A stretch of 64,000 nucleotides of DNA from Candidatus Flexifilum affinis. GTDB taxonomy: Bacteria > Chloroflexota > Anaerolineae > Aggregatilineales > Phototrophicaceae. The translations under genes and the position numbers were made by a program. A model generated the notes under the pieces. The model had not been told where the DNA came from. It saw only the letters and a program-made list of their open reading frames with translations, and ran no database searches. The stretch covers positions 138,881 through 202,880 of the forward strand of contig JADJPJ010000095.1 of the NCBI GenBank assembly GCA_016713325.1, in the 5' to 3' direction. Shown piece by piece: positions 1-8,975 of this stretch (position 1 is the first letter of the stretch; the number at the start of each line of letters is the position of its first letter).

Positions 1-1476
1 ATTCTGGTCGGCGCAGTGGCCGACGGGCAGGTTCAGCCCGACGTTGGCGTAAGGCACAGGCGTCGAGCCATCTTCTTCGTACACCGTGCCGCTGACGACT
101 CCACCGGGTTCCAGCGTGAAGTCGATGTCTGTCGGCCCCGGCTGCCCCGGCGTGAGGAAGATCGGATCGGCAAGGTGGTTGTAGACCTCCTCCTGCCAGT
201 TTTCATGGACGTAGACCGCGCTGCCGCACGAGTTCTGTCCACCCGAGTCGACGGTGATAGGCGTATTGTAGGGTAGCCCAACGAATTCGTAGTGACCCAG
301 CGCATCGGTACAGGTGGTCAGGCCATAGCTGGGGAGATGAAAATTCACCGCCATGTTGCTGATCGGCAGACCTGTCGTCTGATCGGTCACCACGCCGCTG
401 AGCGTTCCGCCGACGTCCAGCGTGAAGTTCTTGCCGGTGACATTCGGCTCGGCGGCGCTGGCGCTGATCGGCGTGGCGGCGCTGACGTCCGCTGCTTCCT
501 CCCACCATTCCGTCAGGTAGATCTGCGGGCCGCCCTGGCACCAGTTGTTGCGCGCGGCGTGAATCTTGTACGGCGTGTCGAGCGCCACGACGAGCGTATA
601 CAGACCATTGGAGTCGGTACAGAATCCCATACCGCCTTGTTCGACATCGACGCCAATGTTGGCCAGCGGCGTGACCCCGTCGGCGGCGTACACCGTGCCG
701 CTGATCGTCCCCGCCTGGTCGAGCGTGAGGTTGATGCCCGGCAGGCTCGGCACGGCGGCGCTGACGGTCAGAACGGTCGCTTCGTTCCAGTTCTGCTTTT
801 CCTGCCAGTATTCCTGCACATAGCGCTTGTCGCTGCACCAGTTGCTGCTTCCGCCCGAATTGACGCGAAAAGGCACGTCGAGCGGGATTCCGTCAAAGCT
901 GAAGGAGCCATCCGCCTCGGTGCACTTGCCCATGCCATAACCATCGATATGGATATCGATCGTGATGTTGTCGATCGGCAGCCCGGTCGTCTGATCGATC
1001 ACCGAACCGCTTATTGAGCCGCCTGGATTGAGCGTGAAATGGATGTTGGACGGGCCGGGGCCTGGGGCGGGCAGCGTGATCCAGTTGGGTGGGTCCCACG
1101 GCATGACCTCCTCCCAGTCTTCTCGCGCATACGATGCGCCGCCGCATCGACTATCGCCGCCGGCGCTGGCCTTGAAGGCGACTCCGACCGGGAGGCCATC
1201 GAGCACGTACTGTCCGAGGCTGTCGGTGCACGTTCCGATACCATAGCCGACAAAATGCGCATCCACCGGGATATTGGCGAGCGGCTGACCGGTGGATGCA
1301 TCCGTCACCACGCCGCTGATGGAGCCGGTGGTTTGCAGCGCGGCTGGGAGTTCTATGGAGGGTTCGGAAATACCGGAGTCGGAGGCGGCCAGCCCTGCGG
1401 ATGGCAGCGCGAGGAGGAGGATCAGGATGAGGATCAAAAACAAAGAATCCACAAAAAAGCGTCGTTGAAGCAGCAT
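1..1476 (-). CDS. Secreted carboxypeptidase-regulatory-like repeat protein (3' end beyond window)
   Basis: An unbroken minus-strand frame of 492 codons starts at the ATG at 1476 and runs off the left edge, so the C-terminus is missing. A hydrophobic signal peptide (about residues 8-31, FLILILILLLALPSAGLAA) is followed by at least five tandem beta-sandwich-like units of about 90-110 residues. Each unit opens with G-G-x-x-S-G-x-V-x-D-x-x-T-G-x-P and contains a C-T-D-x-x-G-x-Y step, then S-G-G, a Cys and a Y-x-x-E-x-W element. These resemble carboxypeptidase regulatory-like/transthyretin-like folds found in surface proteins. The role is unknown; adhesion or envelope structure is inference. The paired cysteines per unit suggest disulphides. 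Confidence 0.8.
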   Translation of the reverse strand, partial: MLLQRRFFVDSLFLILILILLLALPSAGLAASDSGISEPSIELPAALQTTGSISGVVTDASTGQPLANIPVDAHFVGYGIGTCTDSLGQYVLDGLPVGVAFKASAGGDSRCGGASYAREDWEEVMPWDPPNWITLPAPGPGPSNIHFTLNPGGSISGSVIDQTTGLPIDNITIDIHIDGYGMGKCTEADGSFSFDGIPLDVPFRVNSGGSSNWCSDKRYVQEYWQEKQNWNEATVLTVSAAVPSLPGINLTLDQAGTISGTVYAADGVTPLANIGVDVEQGGMGFCTDSNGLYTLVVALDTPYKIHAARNNWCQGGPQIYLTEWWEEAADVSAATPISASAAEPNVTGKNFTLDVGGTLSGVVTDQTTGLPISNMAVNFHLPSYGLTTCTDALGHYEFVGLPYNTPITVDSGGQNSCGSAVYVHENWQEEVYNHLADPIFLTPGQPGPTDIDFTLEPGGVVSGTVYEEDGSTPVPYANVGLNLPVGHCADQN

Positions 1477-1547
1477 GACTCGTCCTTCCCTGTCGATCGC
1501 GAGTGGGATCAAAGACAGGCAATGTTCGCTGCCTCAACTTTAGGTAC

Positions 1548-1581
1548 TTGTGACAGGTTCTGCTAGTGAAACCTGTCACAA
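1548..1581. promoter_or_regulatory. Perfect 12-bp inverted repeat (possible operator)
   Basis: TTGTGACAGGTT (1548-1559) is repeated as its exact reverse complement at 1570-1581 with a 10-nt spacer. It lies about 72 bp upstream of the start of the repeat protein and 56 bp past the FAS1 gene stop. No T-tract follows on either strand, so a dyad operator is at least as likely as a terminator. The regulator is unknown. Confidence 0.4.
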
Positions 1582-1613
1582 ATTCCTGAAATTCAGTTGA
1601 ATTTCACAGAATA

Positions 1614-1630
1614 GGGTTTCTGCGAAACCC
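1614..1630 (-). terminator. Hairpin just after the FAS1 gene
   Basis: GGGTTTC (1614-1620) and GAAACCC (1624-1630) form a perfect 7-bp stem with a 3-nt loop, 6 nt past the stop codon of the FAS1 gene. The following minus-strand sequence is only moderately T-rich, so termination is plausible but weakly supported. Confidence 0.4.
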
Positions 1631-1636
1631 CCACCG

Positions 1637-2821
1637 TTACCCCAGCGTGCAGTAGGTCTCCTGGAAATTCGGCGGGATGAGCACCGAGTCGATCAGGTAG
1701 ACGTCTCCGTTGAGCGCCGAGTAGTGCACATCCTCCGGGACCGTGACGGTGTCGTCGATGAGGATGCCGCCCGGAACACTGCGGAAGGTATGGGTGCTTC
1801 CGGAAATGGCCGGCAGGGCGCCTTCGGTGACGAGCTGATCGGGCGGGTAAGCGCCGAGCAGAATGTGGTTGAAGATCAGGGCGCGCATGGCCGAGGGGTT
1901 CTCGGTGGCGCACTCGAACACCGCCGGCGCGACGGCCAGGATGGCGGCATCGGTGGGCGCGAAGACGGTCAGCGGGAAATTCGGGTTGGTGAAGAGCACG
2001 TCGAAGCGGGCCAGATCCAGCAGCGCGACAATGTTCTCGGTCGCGTACAGCGTCTCGCCATCGGTGACCTGCATGTCGGCGGTCAGGCCGCGCAGGAAGG
2101 TCAGGATGTCCACCGGCACGCGGTGGATCTCGCCGACCTGGAGGTTGGTCACCTGGCCGCCGCTGTAAACCCCGCTGAGGGTGAGCAGGGTGATGACGTT
2201 CGGCTCCAGGAAGCCCTGCTCCAGGCGCAGCACCGGGTTCTGCGGCGTCGGCGGATCGACCACCGTGAGCTGGCGATAGCCGCCGGCTTCGGCATTGGCC
2301 ACGGCCGCCTGCCGGTAGAGGATGTTGGCGATCAGCCCGATCCCGTCAATATTCACGGTCAGCGCCGGCGAATTCTTGAGGTTGTTGACGACGATGAGGC
2401 AGGATTCATCCTCCGCTGCCTCCATGCACAGCCGGTTTTCGTCGAGCAGAATGAGGTCCAGGGTGTTGTCGCCTCCGGTGCCGATCAGAGCCGCGGTGTA
2501 GTAGCCAGGCGCAAGCGGCGGGAGCGTCCAGTTGCGGGTGTAGGCGGCGGCGTTGGGCGGGGCGACGACGAAGGTCAGGGCCGACGACCGGTTGGACAGA
2601 TATGGGAAGTACTCGCTGACCGAATTCGGGGTGAAGTTGACCAGCACCGGCCGGCCATCCTGCAAGGTCATCGAGACGGCGGTGGCATCGTTGCTGAGCT
2701 GGAGCACCCGCAAAAATGTGCCTTCCGCGGCGTCCTGCGCCGCCGCGCCAGAAGCGCCCATTCCCAGGGCGGTGACGATGAGCATCAGCAGCAGGAATAT
2801 GGGGATCGTTCGTCGCATCAT
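1637..2821 (-). CDS. Secreted DUF4397 plus fasciclin (FAS1) domain protein
   Basis: About 394 residues. The start at 2821 is chosen over an upstream ATG (2857) because GGAGG lies 7 nt before it and a signal peptide follows at once (IPIFLLLMLIVTALGMGASG). Residues of about 30-230 read as a DUF4397-type beta domain (LRVLQLSNDATAV; LAPGYYTAALIGTG). Residues of about 250-394 are a FAS1 domain with the H1-like FTNPNFPLTVFAPTDAAI and a late NGDVYLIDSVLIPP strand. FAS1 domains mediate extracellular adhesion or matrix interaction. The gene stands alone on its strand between the repeat protein and the sensor cassette. The domain calls are confident; the ligand is unknown. Confidence 0.85.
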   Translation of the reverse strand: MMRRTIPIFLLLMLIVTALGMGASGAAAQDAAEGTFLRVLQLSNDATAVSMTLQDGRPVLVNFTPNSVSEYFPYLSNRSSALTFVVAPPNAAAYTRNWTLPPLAPGYYTAALIGTGGDNTLDLILLDENRLCMEAAEDESCLIVVNNLKNSPALTVNIDGIGLIANILYRQAAVANAEAGGYRQLTVVDPPTPQNPVLRLEQGFLEPNVITLLTLSGVYSGGQVTNLQVGEIHRVPVDILTFLRGLTADMQVTDGETLYATENIVALLDLARFDVLFTNPNFPLTVFAPTDAAILAVAPAVFECATENPSAMRALIFNHILLGAYPPDQLVTEGALPAISGSTHTFRSVPGGILIDDTVTVPEDVHYSALNGDVYLIDSVLIPPNFQETYCTLG

Positions 2822-3011
2822 CTCAAGCCCTCCACGCAAATCCAGGCCCCTACGCATGACGGCGGTTCGTCCGCGCGTCCAATGCGATAGGGGGATTGGC
2901 GAAAATCTGATCTCATTGTGGCATGGGAATGATAGAAGAGAAACTGACGGACGCCCTATTCTGGACTAGGTATCCTCAAAACTGGGGGGCAGGATGACAG
3001 AAAAACCAAGG

Positions 3012-5435
3012 TTACTTCTGCGCCACTGGGAGGCAAAATCCAAACACGCTGCCCCTGCCATATTCGCTGGAGAAGATGATTTGGCCACCGTTCCGCTCAA
3101 TCATTCTTTTGACCAGATAAAGTCCCAGACCGGTGCCTTCGATCGTCTCGGTCTCTGCGCTCCTGGCACGATAAAACGGGCGGAACAGCTTGTCCTGTTG
3201 CTCGGCAGAAATCCCGTATCCTGTATCGACGACTTCGAGTCGCGCAGTGTCGTCCTGCATCTTCAGAATGACATCGATCCTTGCCCCTTCAGGGGAGTAC
3301 TTGATGGCATTTCCTACGATGTTTACGATGGCCTGTTGCAGTTCATTTCTGAATCCGACCACAGTGACCGGGAGTGGCGGCACGGCCAGGCAGAATGTCT
3401 GCGATTTCGCCCGAGCCTGAGCCTCAAAAGTGGAAAATACATTCTGCGCGAGTTCGCTCAGATCGACCTCCTGGCCGTCAAAGGCATTGAGGGTGATCGC
3501 CTCGATGCGTTCCACGGAGAGGAAATCCGCGATCATGGTCTGCATCCGTTTAACAGCGGCTTCGATCTCTTCAATCTGGCGCTGTTGTTCCGGCTGTAGC
3601 TCATCGGCATTTTTCTTTCGCAGCACGAAGGCATTCATGCCAATCACGCTGAGCGGATTGCGCAAGTCGTGGGCGGCCAGGCGAATCATGTCAGTCTTGA
3701 GCTGTTCGAGCTGTCGGATCTTTTCGTACAGATCCTGCAGTTCAATCAGCTGCGCCTGGCGGGTTTCGAAGAGCCGCGCGTTGTCGATGGCTACCGCGGC
3801 GCGTGCCGGGATGAGTTTCAGAAATTCAAACATCTCGGCGTAGAAGCATCTCGGCTGGTTGGTCTCCAGGCTCACGATCCCCACCAGGCGTTTCTGGGAG
3901 AGCAAAGGAAAGACCATCTGAGAACTCGCATCCGGCAAGAGCGGCACGCAAGCCGGTTCAGAGCCAATCTCCTGAACCCATTCGGCCTTCTGCTTTGCGA
4001 TGACACGGGCGACAGTCGCATTACCCAGGAAATCCTCTTCCGTGAGTTCTGCAGGATACCCCTGAGCGTGAAGATGCCCGGCTTCCTGTTCGTGCAGCAA
4101 CACGATGGCCCCGGCACTGGCTCCGCTAAGCCGAATCATGTGGACCAGCGCAATTGCCTGCACATATTGGATATCGAGTTTACGATTCAGCATTTCATCG
4201 ATCTGGCGCAGGGTTTCGAGCTGCTCAATGTGATTTTTCAGCTGCATATTTGCCAGTTTGCGCCAGGTCACGTCGTGGCCAATCGCCAGAATCTGCGTCT
4301 CGTTCCTGCTCTGGATCGGAATCGTGCGCAGATCGAAAAACATGTTCTCGCCGTCAGCCCGAATAATGGTAACTTCGGCGGGTCCGCTGAATGGTCCTAC
4401 TGTGACGTCGGAAAGCCACGATTTGAACTGTGTCACCTGTTCCACATCCAACATGCCGATCTCGGAGAAACTCTTGCCAATCATCTCGGCCCGTTGGTAC
4501 CCGGACAGGGATTCCACCGCCTGATTCACATCAAGCAGATTTCCTTCAAGGTCACTGATCACGTACGGGTTTGGCGCGAGTTCAAACAACATGCGAAACC
4601 GCTCTTCACTCTCCTGTAAGGCTTTTTCTGCTAGCTTGGGCGCGGTGATATCGCGCACGTTGAAAACGATCGACTCTATCCACGGTTCGTGGAGGAGATT
4701 CCGGCCCCTGATCTCCAGCCATTTCCACTGACCCATGCGGTTGCGAACCTGGAGCTGGATCTCGACAGATCGGCTCGGGCTTTCGACCAAATCTCGATAG
4801 AACTGGATTGCTCGTTCGAAGAACGCTGGTTCCAAGAACTGGAAAGAATCCGGATCGACGAGCTTCAGCCCGTTCTGGCCGATGAATTCCTGCTCGTCAA
4901 CCGCAAAGATGTCACGGATGGCTGGGCTGACGTAGCGAATGGCCCCAGAGCGGTCAGTCACAATAATCAGGTCCGGGCTGTTTTCGATGAGCGCGCGGTA
5001 GTACTTCTCACTGCGTTCGAGTCGTTGTTCGGCAAGCTGCTTATCCTTGACCAGCTGGCGGCTCTGCAAGCCCTGCTCAATTACAGTCGGCAACAGATCG
5101 AGATAAACAGCATCAGTGTCTTTGATGACATAATCGAATGCGCCAAGCTTCAGGGCCTCGACCGCGATCGTCTCGTTGCCTGTGCCGGTGAGCATGATCG
5201 TGGGCGGCATTGGACCATTGGTGGAAAGACGCTGTAAGACCTGGATGCCGTTGAGATCCGGCATGTTGTAGTCGACGATGACTGCATCGTAGTGATGCTC
5301 TGCGATGAGAGTTATCCCTGTTTCGCCGTTTGGCGCCAGGTCCACCTCATAGCCAGATTGCCCTAGGCGCCGCTGCAGCAGACGTCCCAGGCCTTCATCG
5401 TCTTCCATATAGAGAATGCGTCTCTTCTCTGGCAT
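3012..5435 (-). CDS. Hybrid sensor histidine kinase (REC-PAS-PAS-GAF-HisKA-HATPase)
   Basis: 807 residues, cytoplasmic, with no obvious membrane span. An N-terminal receiver (1-125) has the acidic pair E11/D12-D13, phospho-acceptor D55 (VDYNMPD) and a conserved Lys. Two PAS domains follow (about 140-265 and 275-395), then a GAF domain (about 415-560), a short coiled coil, and a HisKA with H589 in AAHDLRNPLSVI. The ATPase has the N box NIVGNAIKYSPEG, G1 DTGYGI and G2 GTGLGL. The receiver at the N-terminus suggests it is driven by another kinase. It is the third gene of a cassette: kinase, single-domain regulator, then this gene 9 nt after the regulator stop. The signal is unknown. Confidence 0.9.
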   Translation of the reverse strand: MPEKRRILYMEDDEGLGRLLQRRLGQSGYEVDLAPNGETGITLIAEHHYDAVIVDYNMPDLNGIQVLQRLSTNGPMPPTIMLTGTGNETIAVEALKLGAFDYVIKDTDAVYLDLLPTVIEQGLQSRQLVKDKQLAEQRLERSEKYYRALIENSPDLIIVTDRSGAIRYVSPAIRDIFAVDEQEFIGQNGLKLVDPDSFQFLEPAFFERAIQFYRDLVESPSRSVEIQLQVRNRMGQWKWLEIRGRNLLHEPWIESIVFNVRDITAPKLAEKALQESEERFRMLFELAPNPYVISDLEGNLLDVNQAVESLSGYQRAEMIGKSFSEIGMLDVEQVTQFKSWLSDVTVGPFSGPAEVTIIRADGENMFFDLRTIPIQSRNETQILAIGHDVTWRKLANMQLKNHIEQLETLRQIDEMLNRKLDIQYVQAIALVHMIRLSGASAGAIVLLHEQEAGHLHAQGYPAELTEEDFLGNATVARVIAKQKAEWVQEIGSEPACVPLLPDASSQMVFPLLSQKRLVGIVSLETNQPRCFYAEMFEFLKLIPARAAVAIDNARLFETRQAQLIELQDLYEKIRQLEQLKTDMIRLAAHDLRNPLSVIGMNAFVLRKKNADELQPEQQRQIEEIEAAVKRMQTMIADFLSVERIEAITLNAFDGQEVDLSELAQNVFSTFEAQARAKSQTFCLAVPPLPVTVVGFRNELQQAIVNIVGNAIKYSPEGARIDVILKMQDDTARLEVVDTGYGISAEQQDKLFRPFYRARSAETETIEGTGLGLYLVKRMIERNGGQIIFSSEYGRGSVFGFCLPVAQK

Positions 5436-5444
5436 CGCTATCGT

Positions 5445-5888
5445 TCAGCTCCCATTGGGCAGCATAACAACTGAAAGAAACAATCCTAACCTGGCAATGG
5501 CTTCCGCAAACTGTTCGTACTCCACGGGTTTCGTGATGTATACATTGCAGCCAAGTTCATAGCATCGATTGATCTCGTGAATATCGTCAGTGGTCGTCAG
5601 AACTATAATGGGGATGCTCTTGGTTCGGTTATCGGACTTCATGGCTGCCAGGACACGATAGCCGTCGACTTCCGGCAGGTTGAGATCGAGCAACATCAAT
5701 ACCGGTGGATGTTGCGGCGTATGAACATACCCCTGGTCACCAAAGAGGTAGTTCAGGGCAAGCCGCCCATCGGATAGCTTGACGATCGGATTTGAGAGAT
5801 TTGCCCGGCGAAGATTCTTCTCGATAAGACGGCTATGGCCTTCGTTATCTTCGACCAGCACGATGGTTACCTGATTGATGGTGGACAT
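5445..5888 (-). CDS. Single-domain response regulator (Rcp1/CheY-like)
   Basis: About 147 residues from the ATG at 5888, chosen because GGAAAG lies just upstream and the receiver fold begins at once (TIVLVEDNEGHS). An upstream in-frame ATG at 5972 would add 28 unrelated residues. The phospho-acceptor is D68 in LLDLNLPEVDGY, with the acidic pair E13/D14 and the conserved Lys in YITKPVEYEQF. There is no output domain. It resembles the Rcp1-like regulators that accompany PAS/phytochrome-type kinases. Its position between two kinases suggests it shuttles phosphate from the 860-residue kinase upstream to the hybrid kinase downstream (inference). Confidence 0.88.
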   Translation of the reverse strand: MSTINQVTIVLVEDNEGHSRLIEKNLRRANLSNPIVKLSDGRLALNYLFGDQGYVHTPQHPPVLMLLDLNLPEVDGYRVLAAMKSDNRTKSIPIIVLTTTDDIHEINRCYELGCNVYITKPVEYEQFAEAIARLGLFLSVVMLPNGS

Positions 5889-5993
5889 AGTCTTTCCAGG
5901 TGAGGTTTTTTCATCGATAAGAGACTGGTGCCGTCGTCTGTATACCTGACCTTCTTGCGGTTCTATTGGCAATCAACCGCCGAGATAGCAGAC

Positions 5994-8576
5994 CTAGAGG
6001 ATGCCCTGACGAGGTGTCGGCATGGCATCATGCGTTCCAACCATAGGGATGTTGAAAGCAAATGTCGTGCCTACTCCCAACTCGGATTCGCACGAGATAT
6101 ACCCTCCATGACGACGTACTAACGCCTGAACATAGGCCAGCCCCATGCCTTCGCCCGGCACGTCCAGCCTGCCTGCACGGCGAAAGGGAGCGAACACCTT
6201 GTCCATGTCTTCCGGTGCAATACCCCGGCCGTTGTCGCGAATACGGAAAACGACCCCCTCTTTGCTCTCTTCAGCGCTGATGACGATCTCGCCCGGACGT
6301 TCAGGAACCAGGTATGCGACCGCGTTAGTAAGAATGTTGCCAAAGATCTGTTCCATTGAGACAAAATCGGCAGTCACGGTCGGCAGATCGGTGATTGTGA
6401 CTTGAACCTTCTTCTGCCTGATCTCGTGGGAGAGCCCGTCAAGAATCGTATCGACAATCGACCGAACGTCGACGCTGACCCATTCCAACTGCAATCGGCC
6501 CAATCGGGATAATTTCAGAATAGCCTTGGTAAATGAATCCATGGTGCTTACTGACGAGTCGATGAACCGCAGCGCTTCTGGGACATCTTCTTTCAATGCA
6601 TGCTGTAACTGGTGCCGTGTCTTCTCGCTGGTGAGGGGTAGGACTTCTTCATAAGCCTGCTCGACTTCCTTGAGCCCCATGCGCAGCTCCGCGGCGAACC
6701 CTTTCAGGTTGACGAGCGGCGCTCGAAGATCGTGTGAGACGATGTAGGCGAAGTTCTTGACTTCCTCGTTGGCCTCTTGAAGTTCTTTGGTACGCTCGAT
6801 TACACGCTGCTCCAGCTCGGCCTTCTGTCGGGCGATCTGATCGTTCAAGTCAGCCTGATGGAACGCCAGCGCCACCTGCGCTGCAATGGCTTCGGCGGTT
6901 GCCTGATGTTCCGATGTGAAATAAGCAACCTGGCTGGATGCGAGCGCGAGATAACCAATAAGCCTTTCCTGTAAGCTCAGCGGAATGGCCATGGCCGAAC
7001 GTATACCCTGCTGGATTGCTTCGCGTACGAGATCAGATTTGTCGATCTCTGTCCTTAGGTCGACGATCACCGTGGACTGCGCAGATCTGAGACGAGTCAC
7101 CATGGCTGCGGAGACCAGCGGTTGCAGCGGGTATGCTGCGCTTGTCCGGTTGGTTGGCGGTCGCCAGGCGAAGCTCTGCGTATGTTTGTCCGTCTGATCG
7201 AATAGCACAATGTCAACCCACTCGCAGGCGATCAGTTGTGCGAGCTGTTCAAGCACTGTGCTTGCCACTTCGGAAACCGATCGGGCACTGAGAATGAGGC
7301 GATCGATGTCACGAAGAATGGAAAGCCGCTGATTGAGGTGTCGTAATGTGACTTCCTGATGCTTGCTCGCCGTGATATTGGTTGTCGCGCCGATGGTTCG
7401 AGCCAACGTTCGCGCTTCGCCTTCGCCGCCAAAAAAGCTCTGTGAGCGCACGTTCAACCAGCGCACATTGCCGTCGGGCCCAAGGATGCGATACTCCATT
7501 TCAAAAGTGCCATCGCCGGCAGGATCCTGCGCCTTTTCGGTGGCGCGGGCCAACTCCTCGCGGTCATCGGGATGAACCTGATTCAGGACACCGGGAAGCA
7601 TCACGTCGCTCTGCTCATCCCAGCCCCAGATCTGGCGCTGCTCCGGCGACCAGAAGATGTTGTTTTTGACGTGATCCGCATCGAAAATGCCGATATTGCC
7701 AACGCGCACCGCCTGGCGAAGTCGTTCTTCGCTGGCGCGCATCGACTCTTCCGCTTGCTTGAGCCGGGTGATGTCATGACCTATTGCCTGCAGTTCGGTG
7801 ATTTGTCCCGTCTCATCCGGCACACCTTTGATAATCCAGTGTATCCAGTGTTCCTGACCATCGGCTGCGTAGTTGAGATACTCCCCAGAAACCGGCGCAG
7901 GATTGGCAATCATATAGGCTGCTTCCGCCCGTACCGCCTCATGGAACTCTGGGGCAACCATCGTGAGAAGGCTATGCCCGATCAATTCTTCGCGCGTTTT
8001 TCCATAGAACTGACAGTAGGCATCGTTGACAAAAGTGAGCGTCATGTCCTCTCGGTAACGGCTGATGAGATCGCTCTGGGTTTCAATCAGCGTCCGGTAT
8101 CGAGCCTCGCTCTTACGCAGGGCCATCTCAATCTGCTTCTGTTCGGTAATATCGGTGATGACGCCAATCGTCTTTACCGCCTGTCTCAAAGACCCGGCGC
8201 CTTCAAACAAGGTTCGCGAACGGTTCTTGATCCAGCGGATTGACCCATCCTGGGCCGCGACGCGGTACTCCATTTGAAACAAGCCGTTGCCAGCGGCATC
8301 GTGGGAGCGAAGCAGTGCCTCTCGAACGCGCTCTCTGTCCTCCACAAGCATCGCATCGAGATATCGGTCCAAAGGGACGGCTTCATCCCATGCCTGGTCC
8401 AAACCCTGCCCATGATACAGCGAAGTACGTACCCGACCACGACGGGGATCGTATTCAAAAACGCCGATGTCAGCGGTATCCAGCGCCTGCCGCAGACGTT
8501 CCTCGCTCTCGCGAATGGCATTACCTATTGTTGATTGCGCACTATCGTCGTGAGAAAGAGGATAGATGTCGGTCAT
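5994..8576 (-). CDS. Multi-PAS/GAF sensor histidine kinase
   Basis: 860 residues, soluble. Three PAS/PAC modules occupy about residues 20-410; the first and third are close repeats sharing GNGxFxMEYR and WxxxRS blocks. A GAF domain (about 425-575) has LACEW-like and LxxRLIGYLALAS elements and is followed by a coiled coil. HisKA has H615 in YIVSHDLRAPLVNLKGF. The ATPase has N box FGNILTNAVAYL, G1 RDNGRGI and G2 GEGMGLAYV. No bilin-binding PHY domain is seen. It is the first gene of the cassette and about 105 nt precede the regulator. The input is probably a small molecule or redox signal, but nothing visible decides this. Confidence 0.88.
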   Translation of the reverse strand: MTDIYPLSHDDSAQSTIGNAIRESEERLRQALDTADIGVFEYDPRRGRVRTSLYHGQGLDQAWDEAVPLDRYLDAMLVEDRERVREALLRSHDAAGNGLFQMEYRVAAQDGSIRWIKNRSRTLFEGAGSLRQAVKTIGVITDITEQKQIEMALRKSEARYRTLIETQSDLISRYREDMTLTFVNDAYCQFYGKTREELIGHSLLTMVAPEFHEAVRAEAAYMIANPAPVSGEYLNYAADGQEHWIHWIIKGVPDETGQITELQAIGHDITRLKQAEESMRASEERLRQAVRVGNIGIFDADHVKNNIFWSPEQRQIWGWDEQSDVMLPGVLNQVHPDDREELARATEKAQDPAGDGTFEMEYRILGPDGNVRWLNVRSQSFFGGEGEARTLARTIGATTNITASKHQEVTLRHLNQRLSILRDIDRLILSARSVSEVASTVLEQLAQLIACEWVDIVLFDQTDKHTQSFAWRPPTNRTSAAYPLQPLVSAAMVTRLRSAQSTVIVDLRTEIDKSDLVREAIQQGIRSAMAIPLSLQERLIGYLALASSQVAYFTSEHQATAEAIAAQVALAFHQADLNDQIARQKAELEQRVIERTKELQEANEEVKNFAYIVSHDLRAPLVNLKGFAAELRMGLKEVEQAYEEVLPLTSEKTRHQLQHALKEDVPEALRFIDSSVSTMDSFTKAILKLSRLGRLQLEWVSVDVRSIVDTILDGLSHEIRQKKVQVTITDLPTVTADFVSMEQIFGNILTNAVAYLVPERPGEIVISAEESKEGVVFRIRDNGRGIAPEDMDKVFAPFRRAGRLDVPGEGMGLAYVQALVRRHGGYISCESELGVGTTFAFNIPMVGTHDAMPTPRQGIL

Positions 8577-8975
8577 GGCAATTCAGCTCGGCTTCGTTGC
8601 GACCACATTTCAAAACAATGGATGACAAGCAATTTATTCGCAATCTAGGAATGGTCAGGAGTTGTTCGGCCTGTCCATTGCTTATATTCTAGATCGCAAA
8701 CGACATCGCTCATAGAATTCTTTACGTTCTTGGTCTGTGGGAAGGAAGACACTGCGCAGGCTTCAAACCCTGTGCGACCGAACGACCAGTCCACAACGGC
8801 CAGTTTGAAAACATATTTGGAACGCCTCGTAGGGGGGCGGTCGGTTCATATGCGTGGGTGAAAACGGCAAGAACCAGGCACGGCTAAGTGGAGCCAATGC
8901 CAGTGCGCTCAGCGGGGAACGCCGCCCCATCCACGCAGAGAATGAGTGGATGGGGCAGTTTTCTGACAACTGACT
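8577..8975. other. 400-bp intergenic region
   Basis: This holds the upstream region of the minus-strand sensor cassette and the 3' end of the S41 gene. The only clear structure is the 11-bp hairpin at 8924-8956. No convincing coding sequence is present. Confidence 0.6.
8924..8956 (-). terminator. 11-bp hairpin after the S41 peptidase gene
   Basis: GCCCCATCCAC (8924-8934) pairs perfectly with GTGGATGGGGC (8946-8956) around an 11-nt loop, 19 nt past the stop codon of the peptidase. No T-run follows on the minus strand, so this may be a transcript-stabilising or factor-assisted terminator hairpin. Confidence 0.45.

Noticed and set aside
8763..8969. A 68-codon minus-strand ORF in the gap after the S41 gene
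   Set aside because: It overlaps the hairpin at 8924-8956, has no ribosome site and no recognisable sequence features.
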